Part shown: positions 26,523-33,763 of the stretch, piece by piece
Layout: every line of letters begins with the position of its first letter
Position numbering within the stretch: position 1 is the stretch's first letter
Source of the DNA: Sphingobium sp. CCH11-B1
GTDB taxonomy: Bacteria; Pseudomonadota; Alphaproteobacteria; Sphingomonadales; Sphingomonadaceae
DNA length: 39,775 nt
Assembly (NCBI RefSeq): GCF_001556865.1
Contig: NZ_LSJY01000178.1
Coordinates: 1-39,775, forward strand
Reading direction: 5' to 3'
Made by a program: the position numbers and the translations under genes
Notes under the pieces: generated by a model
Databases searched by the model: none
What the model saw: only the letters and a program-made list of their open reading frames with translations
What the model was told of the DNA's origin: nothing

Positions 26523-27506
26523 TCGCGCGGGTGCGGTCACGCCCGTGTCGGTCTGCACCACCGGCTTCATCGTGCCGTCGGCATTGTAATGGAGCCGCTC
26601 CACGGTGACGGCACGCCGCCCGATCGCGCCGTTCAGATCGCCGATTGCGAGCGCGGCATTGTGCAGGAAGATATACCATTGCCCCTTATATTCGACGATG
26701 CCGGGATGGATGGTGAAGCTGTATTTGCCCGATCCGGTGAGTTCGCCCCGGTAGGTCCAGGGGCCAGCGAGCGAGGTGGCGGTGGCGTAGGAAATGCGCT
26801 CGTCGCGATGGGTGGCGCGGTCCAGCGAGGCATAGGTCAGATAATAGAGCTTGCCGCGCTTGTGCAGCCAGGGGCCTTCCTCGAAATGGGGCGGGGTGAT
26901 CTCGCGGATCGGGCCGTCCAGCTCGATCATGTTGGGCTTCAATTTCGCGATATAGGCCTGGCGATTGCCCCAGGCGATCCAGGTCGTGCCATCGTCGTCG
27001 GTGAAGACGGTGGGGTCGATATCCTCCCAGCTATGCGTGCCCTTGGGCGTCATCTGGTTGGTGATGAGGGCAGAGCCCTTCGCGTCCGTGAAGGGGCCGG
27101 TCGGCGTGTCGGAAACGGCGACGGCGATCGCCTTGCCCGGATGGCTATTGTCATGCTCCACGGCGGCATAGAACCAGTATTTCCCGTTCTTTTTGATGGT
27201 CTGGGACGCCCAGGCGTCCTTCTTCGCCCATTTGAAGCCGGACACATTCATGATCGGGCCGTGATCGGTCCAGTGGCGCATGTCGGCGGTGGAATAGACC
27301 AGCCATTCCTTCATGTTGAACATCTCGTCGCGCTGCGCCTCGTCATGGCCGACATAGAGGTAGAGGCGGTCGCCATCGACCATCGGGGCAGGATCGGCGG
27401 TGAACTTGTCGCGGATGATCGGATTGGCGCCGGGCGCTGCGTCCTGCGAAAGGGCCGGGGCGGCCAGGGTGGCAAGGGCGAGGAACGACAATAACGACCG
27501 GCGCAT
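26520..27506 (-). CDS. Exported compact GH43 glycosidase
   Basis: A 328-residue single-domain GH43 with signal peptide (LLSFLALATLAAPALSQ). Catalytic residues: Asp in FTADPAPMV, Asp in DIDPTVF, Glu in FEEGPWLHK. It lacks the extra beta-sandwich of its two neighbours, so it belongs to a different GH43 subfamily, and shares the TADP start with the lipoprotein GH43 at 7942-9096. Exo-arabinofuranosidase or xylosidase action is expected; the subfamily was not determined. ATG 27506 follows AAGGAAC by about ten bases. It starts 23 bases after the carboxylesterase stop codon and so shares that transcript, apparently outside direct control by the palindrome found elsewhere. Confidence 0.91.
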   Translation of the reverse strand: MRRSLLSFLALATLAAPALSQDAAPGANPIIRDKFTADPAPMVDGDRLYLYVGHDEAQRDEMFNMKEWLVYSTADMRHWTDHGPIMNVSGFKWAKKDAWASQTIKKNGKYWFYAAVEHDNSHPGKAIAVAVSDTPTGPFTDAKGSALITNQMTPKGTHSWEDIDPTVFTDDDGTTWIAWGNRQAYIAKLKPNMIELDGPIREITPPHFEEGPWLHKRGKLYYLTYASLDRATHRDERISYATATSLAGPWTYRGELTGSGKYSFTIHPGIVEYKGQWYIFLHNAALAIGDLNGAIGRRAVTVERLHYNADGTMKPVVQTDTGVTAPAR

Positions 27507-27529
27507 GGATGATATGTTCCTTGTGAAAA

Positions 27530-29194
27530 TCAGGTGAGGATGATGCGGCGCGCCGTGCCTTCGGGATCGTCGACCATGCGGCATTGATTGTCGAAGATCA
27601 TCGTCTGGCAACGGGTGGCGTTGGTGGGCGTCCAGTTGAGGCCCGGCTGGCTGGGGTTGCCGGTGCGGGCGAAATTGGCCCAGGCCGTCGCCATCGTGCG
27701 GGCGAGCTTCTGCGCCTCCGGCGTGTTGCCGGTGCCCTGATCGCAGAGCGCTGTATTGTCGAACACGAAGGCGAGGTCGGCGGTGTGCCACGCGCCCGCG
27801 ACGCCGTCTAACTGGGGCGATTGCCACTGGAAGAGATATTGATAGGTGGGCGCGGCCCCCGCCTGCTTGTCGCGCAGCGCGACCATCGACTGGATGCGGT
27901 TGCGATAGGCGAGCGAGGAGACGCCGTAGGAAAGGGTGCGGATCGCCTTTTCGGGGTGGTCGCGCTTCATCCGGGCGATGAGGGCGTCAGCCTTTTGCGC
28001 GCCATATTGGCCGGCAAGCTCTGCGCGCCATTCCGCCTCGGTCGGGTTGGAGCTGAAGCGCATCCCTTCCTCGCTGGTGTTGCCGATCAGCAGGGGCACG
28101 TCGCGCGACATGTCGGGCGCGGCGTCGAAGAAGGAGCGGACGGTGATGACCCGGCCGTCCATCGTCGGGTTCCAGCCGACGCGCGGCGTGGTGGAGGGGC
28201 CGCCGGCATTGCGCGGCCCGTTGATCTGCTCCGCCACCTTGTTCCCCGCGGCAAAGAGCGTGGCCCAGTCCATTTTCTGGAGCGCGGCCATGTCGCGCGG
28301 GCGGACGCCCAGTTCCCTGATGACCCGGCGGGAGAAATCGCGCGACTGTTCAAGGCTGGGGATGTTGCCGCCGCCGCCCGACTGCGCCGCCGCTCGGTGG
28401 ATGATGCCCTTGCCCGAGGACATGCCCATGAGCGTCGTCACCTTCGACGCGCCGCCCGACTGGCCGTAGATCATGATGCGGTCGGGATTGCCGCCGAAAG
28501 CCGCGATATTTTCCCGCACCCAGCGCAGCGCAGCGATGCAGTCGGTCATGCTGACATTGACGGATTCGGCATAGGCGTCGCCGCCCATCTCGACGAGGTC
28601 GAGGAAGCCGAGCACGTTCAGGCGGTGGTTGATCGACACCTGCACGACGTCATGATGCCGCGCCATCTGCGCGCCGTCATGCGAGGCGAGTTCGTAGGAG
28701 GAGCCGAAGGCGAAGCCGCCGCCGTGGAAATAGACCATGACCGGGCGGTTGCCCGAGAGCGAGGGCGTCCAGACGTTGAGCTTGAGCATATCCTCGCCCA
28801 GGAACCCGTCCGTCCATTGCTGGAGGAACGTATGTTCCTTCGCGCGGAAGCTGTGCAGCGTCTGCGGGCAGTTGGCGCCATAGGCGAGCGCGGGATAGGG
28901 ATCCGTCCAGGGCCTGGGCGGCTTGGCCGGCAGCCAGCGATTTTCGCCGCCGGTGTCGTCGCCATAGGGAATGCCCTTGAAGGTGAACACGTCGCCCGCG
29001 ACATAGCCGCGCACCAGGCCATAGCGGGTCCGGGCAATGGCGCTGCGCGGCGTGGTGCAGGTGCCCGTGCCGCCGGACGAGCGCGCCGGCCGCGCGGCGG
29101 CGGCCGCTTCGCCGGGCAGGAGCGCGGCCGCGCCGCCCAGAGACGACGCCAACAGCGCCTGACGTCGATCGAAAAGCATGGCCCGTCCGGTCAT
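27530..29194 (-). CDS. Exported carboxylesterase type B family protein
   Basis: A 554-residue carboxylesterase/lipase family protein with a twin-arginine type leader (FDRRQALLASSLGGAA). Key features: FKGIPYG near the start, YFHGGGFAFGS oxyanion hole, nucleophile Ser in GQSGGAS (glutamine in place of the usual glutamate of GESAG), an acidic residue in NTSEEGMRF and His in GAWHTADLAFVF. The family hydrolyses diverse esters; in this locus it may remove acetyl or aromatic esters, though fungal-style feruloyl esterases of this family are the only close functional parallel I would name, and weakly. ATG 29194 has AAGGGG upstream; an ATG five codons later is an alternative. First gene of a two-gene transcript with the compact GH43. 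Confidence 0.9.
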   Translation of the reverse strand: MTGRAMLFDRRQALLASSLGGAAALLPGEAAAAARPARSSGGTGTCTTPRSAIARTRYGLVRGYVAGDVFTFKGIPYGDDTGGENRWLPAKPPRPWTDPYPALAYGANCPQTLHSFRAKEHTFLQQWTDGFLGEDMLKLNVWTPSLSGNRPVMVYFHGGGFAFGSSYELASHDGAQMARHHDVVQVSINHRLNVLGFLDLVEMGGDAYAESVNVSMTDCIAALRWVRENIAAFGGNPDRIMIYGQSGGASKVTTLMGMSSGKGIIHRAAAQSGGGGNIPSLEQSRDFSRRVIRELGVRPRDMAALQKMDWATLFAAGNKVAEQINGPRNAGGPSTTPRVGWNPTMDGRVITVRSFFDAAPDMSRDVPLLIGNTSEEGMRFSSNPTEAEWRAELAGQYGAQKADALIARMKRDHPEKAIRTLSYGVSSLAYRNRIQSMVALRDKQAGAAPTYQYLFQWQSPQLDGVAGAWHTADLAFVFDNTALCDQGTGNTPEAQKLARTMATAWANFARTGNPSQPGLNWTPTNATRCQTMIFDNQCRMVDDPEGTARRIILT

Positions 29195-29220
29195 CCAGCA
29201 TCCCCTTGTCGATTATCGCG

Positions 29221-29243
29221 CCGACATCCTTCCCGCATGTCGG
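29221..29243 (-). promoter_or_regulatory. Leader inverted repeat upstream of the carboxylesterase
   Basis: CCGACAT (29221-29227) and ATGTCGG (29237-29243) form a seven-base inverted repeat in the predicted 5' leader, 27 bases before the start codon. It could be an RNA hairpin or a binding site for another regulator. Confidence 0.4.
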
Positions 29244-29258
29244 GCGGTCAGCGGCGAA

Positions 29259-29286
29259 ATCCTATACGATCCAGGGGGCGGGTCAA
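29259..29286 (-). promoter_or_regulatory. Predicted sigma-70-type promoter, carboxylesterase-GH43 transcript
   Basis: On the minus strand, -35 TTGACC (29281-29286), 16 bases, -10 TAGGAT (29259-29264), with a start near 29252 and a leader of about 57 bases. It is one of the best -35 matches in the window and has no operator copy. Confidence 0.6.
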
Positions 29287-29586
29287 TAACTCCCACAAAT
29301 ATTTTGCGGTTCAGCCTTGTCAGGCTGGCTTCGCCCTATGCCATCCCGCATGACATGAGGCAAATGACGCAGGCGGGGCGCGGACCAGCGGGGTCGCGCT
29401 GATGGCTTAGTCGTACATTTGGGGAGAGGATGATGCGCGCCTTGATCGCAGCCCAGCCGGACACCCCATCCGGCGGGGCGGGCGGCCAAGGCGCGCCGCC
29501 AACCTACGCCCTTTTGCCCTCTTTGCCAGCGGCGGCGGCTGGACTAGATCGGCGCTTTGGCTTTGTTGAAGGCAAAGGGGGTGGGC

Positions 29587-30630
29587 ATGGCGAGACCGGA
29601 TCGTCCGGCGCGGGGCGCGACGATCGTCGATGTGGCGGCGCGCGCGGGCGTTTCTTCCATGACGGTGTCGCGGGTCATCAACGGGCGGTCGGGGGTGAGC
29701 GCCGAGACGCGGGCCGCGGTGGAAGAGGCGATCAAGGCGCTGGCCTACACGCCCAATGTCGCCGCGCGCAGCCTGGTGACATCCAGCGAACTGCGCATCG
29801 GGGTGATCTATTCCAATCCCAGCGCCGCCTTCATGAGCGAATTTCTGACCGGCGTGTTCGAGGAGGCATCCGCCCGCAGCGCGCGGCTGATCCTGGTGAA
29901 GGGCGAAGGCGGACGCCCGCCGCCGACCGCAGCGGTCGAGGATCTGATCGAATCCGGGGTGAGCGGCGTGCTGCTTGCCCCGCCGCTGGGCGAGGCCCCC
30001 GAAGTGCTGCGCGTGCTGCGCGCCGCAGGGTGCATCATGGCGGCGGTGGGCGCCTATCAGTCGCCCGACACGATCTGCGTGCGGATCGACGACCGGGCGG
30101 CATCCTATCAGATGACACGGCTGCTGCTGGACCTGGGGCATCGCCGGCTGGGCTTCGTGCTGGGCAATCCCGACCAGGCGGCCAGCGCCGAGCGCATGGC
30201 GGGATTCTACGCCGCCGTGCGCGAACGGGGCGGGGTGGAGGTGCAGGTGGCGCAGGGCGACTTCACCTATGTGTCCGGGCTGGCCGCCGCCGAGCGGCTG
30301 CTGGGCGCGGGCGACCCGCCGACCGCCATCTTCGCCAGCAATGACGATATGGCGGCGGCCGTCGTGTCCGTCGCGCACCGCCGCCATCTCGACGTGCCGG
30401 TCGAACTGACCGTCGTCGGTTTCGACGACACCACCGCCGCGCTGACGCTGTGGCCGCCGCTGACGACCGTGCACCAGCCGGTGCGCGAACTGGCGGCCGA
30501 AGCGCTGGGCCTGCTGGTCGCGGAGATCGGCCAGAACGGCCGCCATTCGCGGGTGCCGCGCGAAAAGATACTGGAGCACCGGATCGTCGAGCGTCAGTCC
30601 ACCGGGGCGCTGAAACCCTCTTCGCGATAG
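29587..30630 (+). CDS. LacI family transcriptional regulator
   Basis: A 347-residue LacI/GalR-type regulator. The N-terminal helix-turn-helix and hinge helix read TIVDVAARAGVSSMTVSRVI and then NVAARSLVT; the periplasmic-binding-protein-like core follows (RIGVIYSNPS, VDDLIESGV-type strands, IFASNDDMAAAVV, VGFDDT). It would act as a dimer with a sugar or oligosaccharide inducer and is the only DNA-binding regulator of this type in the window, making it the best candidate to bind the six TGWTAGCGCTAWCA palindromes. ATG 29587 is preceded by AAAGGGGG; TTG 29557 and GTG 29581 are less likely, and an in-frame stop at 29545 limits extension. Its last 37 bases overlap the 3' end of the convergent beta-xylosidase gene. 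No operator copy is near its own start, so it seems not to be autoregulated. Confidence 0.94.
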   Translation: MARPDRPARGATIVDVAARAGVSSMTVSRVINGRSGVSAETRAAVEEAIKALAYTPNVAARSLVTSSELRIGVIYSNPSAAFMSEFLTGVFEEASARSARLILVKGEGGRPPPTAAVEDLIESGVSGVLLAPPLGEAPEVLRVLRAAGCIMAAVGAYQSPDTICVRIDDRAASYQMTRLLLDLGHRRLGFVLGNPDQAASAERMAGFYAAVRERGGVEVQVAQGDFTYVSGLAAAERLLGAGDPPTAIFASNDDMAAAVVSVAHRRHLDVPVELTVVGFDDTTAALTLWPPLTTVHQPVRELAAEALGLLVAEIGQNGRHSRVPREKILEHRIVERQSTGALKPSSR

Positions 30631-32228
30631 ACGAAGCTGGCGAAGTCGGCGGGCGTGCCGGCGCCCGACAGATCCTGGCACGCCATGCCGACGAACGCGC
30701 CGGTGAAGTTGGGCAGGCGGGGCAGGGTGACTTCGTCCGACAGGATGCTGGCATCGTGGATGTCCGGCAGGACGCGCCAGTCAGCATCGCCTTCTGCCGC
30801 CCAAGCGAAGGTCAGGCGGTCGCCGTCGACATCGGCGCGCAGGTCGATCATGCCGTCGGGCAAGTCGTCGACCAATATGTCGAAGCTGTTGCCTTCAGGA
30901 TTTTCGGGCGAGGCGGTGAGCAACTGAAGCTGGCGGCGCCCTTCCTCCGCGCTGACGCAGAGATAATAATATTTGGTGCTGTTGTAATAGTAGATGAGGC
31001 CGGCCGCCTGCTGGAAGCAGCGGGGCGCGAAGGAGAGGGATGTCGTCGCGCTGAAGCGGAACGCGGTCTGCCGCCGCGCCACCAGCGCCTGTTCGAACAG
31101 GCTGCCCACCGTTTCGCGGCCATGAAGGCGCAGGAAGCCGGGGCGCTCCGTCAGGCTGAACAGCCGGTCGGCATGGGGACTGCGCAGCCATTGCAGGTCA
31201 AGCGGCAGGTCGGGCGCATCGAAGCGGCCGTCCCATGGCGCGATGTCCCATGGCGCGGGCCGCAGGTCCGGCGCGGGCGGCGTCGGGTCGGGCCGGGCAT
31301 CGCCGGCGATGGTGCGCAGCCATCCATCCTCGCCCCATGTCATCGGCTGGATCGATGTCTCGCGGCCCATGACGCAGCGCTCGCGCCCCGGCAGTGGACG
31401 GCCGCACAGATAGGCGAGCCATGTCGTGCCGTCCGCCAGCTCCACCAGGTCGCCATGGCCGGCGCGGGTGATCGCCATGTCCTTGCGCCCCGCGCTGGTG
31501 AGGACCGCGCCGTCGGGATGGACCTCATAGGGGCCGAGCAGGTCGGGCGAGCGGGCCATGACCACGGCATGATCCCAGCCGGTGCCTCCTTCCGCCACGA
31601 GCAGGTGGTAGAAGCCGCCGCGCTTGTACATATGCGGCCCTTCGGTAAAGCCCCGCTCCGTGCCCTTGAAGATCAGCGTGGGTTCGCCCACCAGCGTCAT
31701 GGCCCTGCGGTCCAGTTCCTGCGCCTGGATGCCGGCGAAGCGGCCATGGCCGGGGCGATGATCCCACAGCATGTTGAGCATCCAGCTGCGCCCGTCATCG
31801 TCGTGGAACAGGGCCGGGTCGAAGCCGCTGCTGTTGAGGTGGACGGCGTCCGACCAGTCGCCGTCGATCCGGTCGCAGGTGACAACATAGTTGGGGAAGT
31901 CGCGCAGCGACATGCCCTTCGCCCCCTGCACCGTCGTCGCGCCATAGCGTTTGACGTCGGTGTAGATCAGCCAGAATTTGCCGTCGGCATAGCTGAGGTC
32001 GGGCGCCCACACGCCGCAGCTGTCGGGATCGCCGCGCATGTCGAGCTGCCCCGGCCGGGCGAGCGGCCGGGCGGCCAGCCGCCAATGCACAAGGTCGCGG
32101 CTGTGGTGGATCTGGACGCCCGGATACCATTCGAAGGTCGAGGTCGCGATGTAGAAATCATCGCCCACGCGCAGGATCGACGGGTCCGGATTGAAGCCCC
32201 GCAGGATGGGATTGGAGATGTTCGTCAT
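30594..32228 (-). CDS. xynB: Cytoplasmic GH43 beta-xylosidase (GH43_11, XynB type)
   Basis: A 544-residue GH43 enzyme without a signal peptide, in contrast to the other four GH43 proteins here. NPILRGFNPDPSILRVGDDF and the FEWYPGVQIHHSRDLVHW region match the well-studied two-domain beta-xylosidases (e.g. SXA of Selenomonas). Catalytic residues Asp15, Asp137 and Glu196 align in spacing with the Asp14/Asp127/Glu186 triad of SXA. The C-terminal beta-sandwich occupies about 325-535. It releases xylose from the non-reducing end of xylo-oligosaccharides in the cytoplasm. Its ATG overlaps the MFS transporter stop codon (32225-32228), so import and hydrolysis are coupled in expression. Its 3' end overlaps the LacI gene. 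Of all GH43 proteins in the window, this has the most certain specificity. Confidence 0.94.
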   Translation of the reverse strand: MTNISNPILRGFNPDPSILRVGDDFYIATSTFEWYPGVQIHHSRDLVHWRLAARPLARPGQLDMRGDPDSCGVWAPDLSYADGKFWLIYTDVKRYGATTVQGAKGMSLRDFPNYVVTCDRIDGDWSDAVHLNSSGFDPALFHDDDGRSWMLNMLWDHRPGHGRFAGIQAQELDRRAMTLVGEPTLIFKGTERGFTEGPHMYKRGGFYHLLVAEGGTGWDHAVVMARSPDLLGPYEVHPDGAVLTSAGRKDMAITRAGHGDLVELADGTTWLAYLCGRPLPGRERCVMGRETSIQPMTWGEDGWLRTIAGDARPDPTPPAPDLRPAPWDIAPWDGRFDAPDLPLDLQWLRSPHADRLFSLTERPGFLRLHGRETVGSLFEQALVARRQTAFRFSATTSLSFAPRCFQQAAGLIYYYNSTKYYYLCVSAEEGRRQLQLLTASPENPEGNSFDILVDDLPDGMIDLRADVDGDRLTFAWAAEGDADWRVLPDIHDASILSDEVTLPRLPNFTGAFVGMACQDLSGAGTPADFASFVYREEGFSAPVD

Positions 32229-33469
32229 TGAGGCTTGCGCACCAGCGTCCACAAAAGGGCGGCGCCGAGCAGGTCGAGCACGCCGAGCAGGATGAAGAAG
32301 GGTTCGTAGCCGACCTGGTCGACCATTTGCCCGAGGGAAAGGGAAAAGATCAGCACGCCCAGATTGCCCGCCAGCCCCGCCATGCCCGCGGCGGTCGCGA
32401 CCTCATTTTTCGCGAACAGGTCGGACGCCATGGTGATGACGGTGACGGACAGCGTCTGGTGCGCGAAGCCGCCAAGGCACAGCAGCGCGATCGCGGCATA
32501 GGGATTGGTCGCAAGGCCGACAAAGGCCATGCCGGTCATCAGCACCGCGCCGAGCGTGAAGGCAGAGCGGCGCGCGTCGATGAGGTCGATCCCCCGGCGC
32601 TGAAGGAAGGTGACGATGGCCGGGCCGAACAGGCAGCCAAGATCGGCGGCGAGGAAGGGCAGCCAGGCGAACAGGGCGATCTGGCCCAGGTCGAATCCGC
32701 GCACGCGCGCAAGGTAGAGCGGCATCCAGAAGGACAACATGCCCCAGACCGGATCGGCCAGCAGGCGGGGCAGGGCGATGCCCCACAGGTCGCGGCGGCG
32801 GGCGAGGGCCAGGACGGAGGGCTTGGCCGCCTTCGCCGCGAGGCGCAGTTCCTGGTTGCTGAGGATATAGTCGCGTTCCTCCGCGCTGAGGCGCGGGTGC
32901 CGCATCGGGCTGTTATAATGGAGATACCAGAAGATCGCCCAGACAAGGCCGATGCCGCCCGCGACGACGAAGGCCAGCCGCCAGCTGTGCACCATCACCG
33001 CCCAGGCGACGAGCGGCGGGGCGAAGACGGCGCCGAAGGACGCGCCGATATTGTAGATGCCGCCCGCGACCCCGCGTTCCTTGGACGGGAACCATTCGGC
33101 GACCAGTTTCTGCCCGGCGGGCTGGGCCGATCCTTCGGCAAGGCCGAGCAGCCCGCGCAGCGCGGCGAAGCCGAACCAGCCGTTGACCAGGCCATGCGCC
33201 ATGGTGACGACCGACCAGACCGCGACGCAGAGGGTGAAGCCGATGCGCAGCCCAACGCTGTCCAGGAAATAGCCGGCGAGCGGCTGGAGCATCACGCCGA
33301 GCTGGAACGCGCCGGTGATCCAGCCATATTCGACGCTGCTGATCCTCTGTTCTTCCAGAATCACCGGCGCGGCGACGCCGAGCACCGAACGCGACAGATA
33401 GTTGATGACCATCGCGCCCACGAACAGGCCGATGATGGTCCAGCGAAACTTGCCGACGAGTTTCAGCAT
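32225..33469 (-). CDS. MFS transporter (hexuronate/oligosaccharide, ACS-like)
   Basis: A 414-residue inner-membrane protein with about 12 hydrophobic segments and an N-terminal RWTIIGLFVGAMVINYLSRS typical of the anion:cation symporter (ExuT-like) branch, then ALRGLLGLAEGSAQPAGQKL and the WFPSKERGVAGG loop. Characterised relatives carry hexuronates and other organic acids by proton symport. Because it is coupled by a 4-base overlap to a cytoplasmic beta-xylosidase, the likely cargo is xylose-containing or uronic-acid-bearing oligosaccharide; this is inference. ATG 33469 has only a weak ribosome site. It is divergent from TonB receptor 2, with an operator copy between them. Together they could move the substrate across both membranes. 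Confidence 0.9.
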   Translation of the reverse strand: MLKLVGKFRWTIIGLFVGAMVINYLSRSVLGVAAPVILEEQRISSVEYGWITGAFQLGVMLQPLAGYFLDSVGLRIGFTLCVAVWSVVTMAHGLVNGWFGFAALRGLLGLAEGSAQPAGQKLVAEWFPSKERGVAGGIYNIGASFGAVFAPPLVAWAVMVHSWRLAFVVAGGIGLVWAIFWYLHYNSPMRHPRLSAEERDYILSNQELRLAAKAAKPSVLALARRRDLWGIALPRLLADPVWGMLSFWMPLYLARVRGFDLGQIALFAWLPFLAADLGCLFGPAIVTFLQRRGIDLIDARRSAFTLGAVLMTGMAFVGLATNPYAAIALLCLGGFAHQTLSVTVITMASDLFAKNEVATAAGMAGLAGNLGVLIFSLSLGQMVDQVGYEPFFILLGVLDLLGAALLWTLVRKPQ

Positions 33470-33601
33470 GGCGCGCGCACGTCAGACGAGTCGGTGACTT
33501 GGCCGGTCATTCCGAGCGGCGCGGCGTGGCTTGGCCGGGTCCGGGTCGCGCCGGATTGCAGGCGTGTGTGGTTCAAAAGCAACATCCCCTCTCAATAACT
33601 C

Positions 33602-33619
33602 TTGTCAGAGTATTGACAA
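33602..33619. promoter_or_regulatory. Inverted repeat TTGTCA-N6-TGACAA over the receptor 2 promoter
   Basis: TTGTCA (33602-33607) and TGACAA (33614-33619) form a perfect six-base inverted repeat. Its right half coincides with the predicted -35 of the receptor 2 promoter. It differs from the LacI-type palindrome and may be a site for another regulator, or chance in an AT-rich promoter. Confidence 0.4.
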
Positions 33620-33640
33620 CAATGATCTTCCATTTAGTAG
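33613..33640 (+). promoter_or_regulatory. Predicted promoter of TonB receptor 2
   Basis: Consensus -35 TTGACA (33613-33618), 16 bases, -10 TAGTAG (33635-33640). Transcription would start near 33647, inside the operator at 33646-33659, a classic repressing position. The leader is about 117 bases. Confidence 0.6.
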
Positions 33641-33645
33641 GCTAT

Positions 33646-33659
33646 TGTTAGCGCTAACT
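33646..33659. promoter_or_regulatory. LacI-type operator, copy 6 (receptor 2 / MFS divergon)
   Basis: TGTTAGCGCTAACT, with a perfect 12-base palindromic core GTTAGCGCTAAC at 33647-33658. It lies between the divergent MFS and receptor genes and overlaps the expected start of receptor transcription. Confidence 0.8.
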
Positions 33660-33763
33660 ACAAATCTGTCGAGTCTTTGTTACGGGCTAGGCGGGAATGG
33701 CGTAACAACGGGGCTCATCGCCCCGCAATCGATGCAAAGCATCACTATTTTGGGGAGAGCAGG

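Larger units (their letters stand above)
29195..29586. other. Divergent intergenic region, carboxylesterase / LacI regulator
   Basis: This 392-base stretch holds the minus-strand esterase promoter and leader hairpin (listed separately), a small CAGCCT/AGGCTG hairpin near 29311-29326, and a strong ribosome-binding-like GGGGAGAGG at 29421-29429 directly followed by ATGATG. No copy of the LacI-type palindrome and no convincing promoter for the regulator gene were found. Confidence 0.6.

Noticed and set aside
29430..30344. Plus-strand frame overlapping the LacI gene in a different frame
   Set aside because: Beyond the strong ribosome-like site the translation is low-complexity and the LacI frame carries all conserved motifs; kept only as an observation on the start site.
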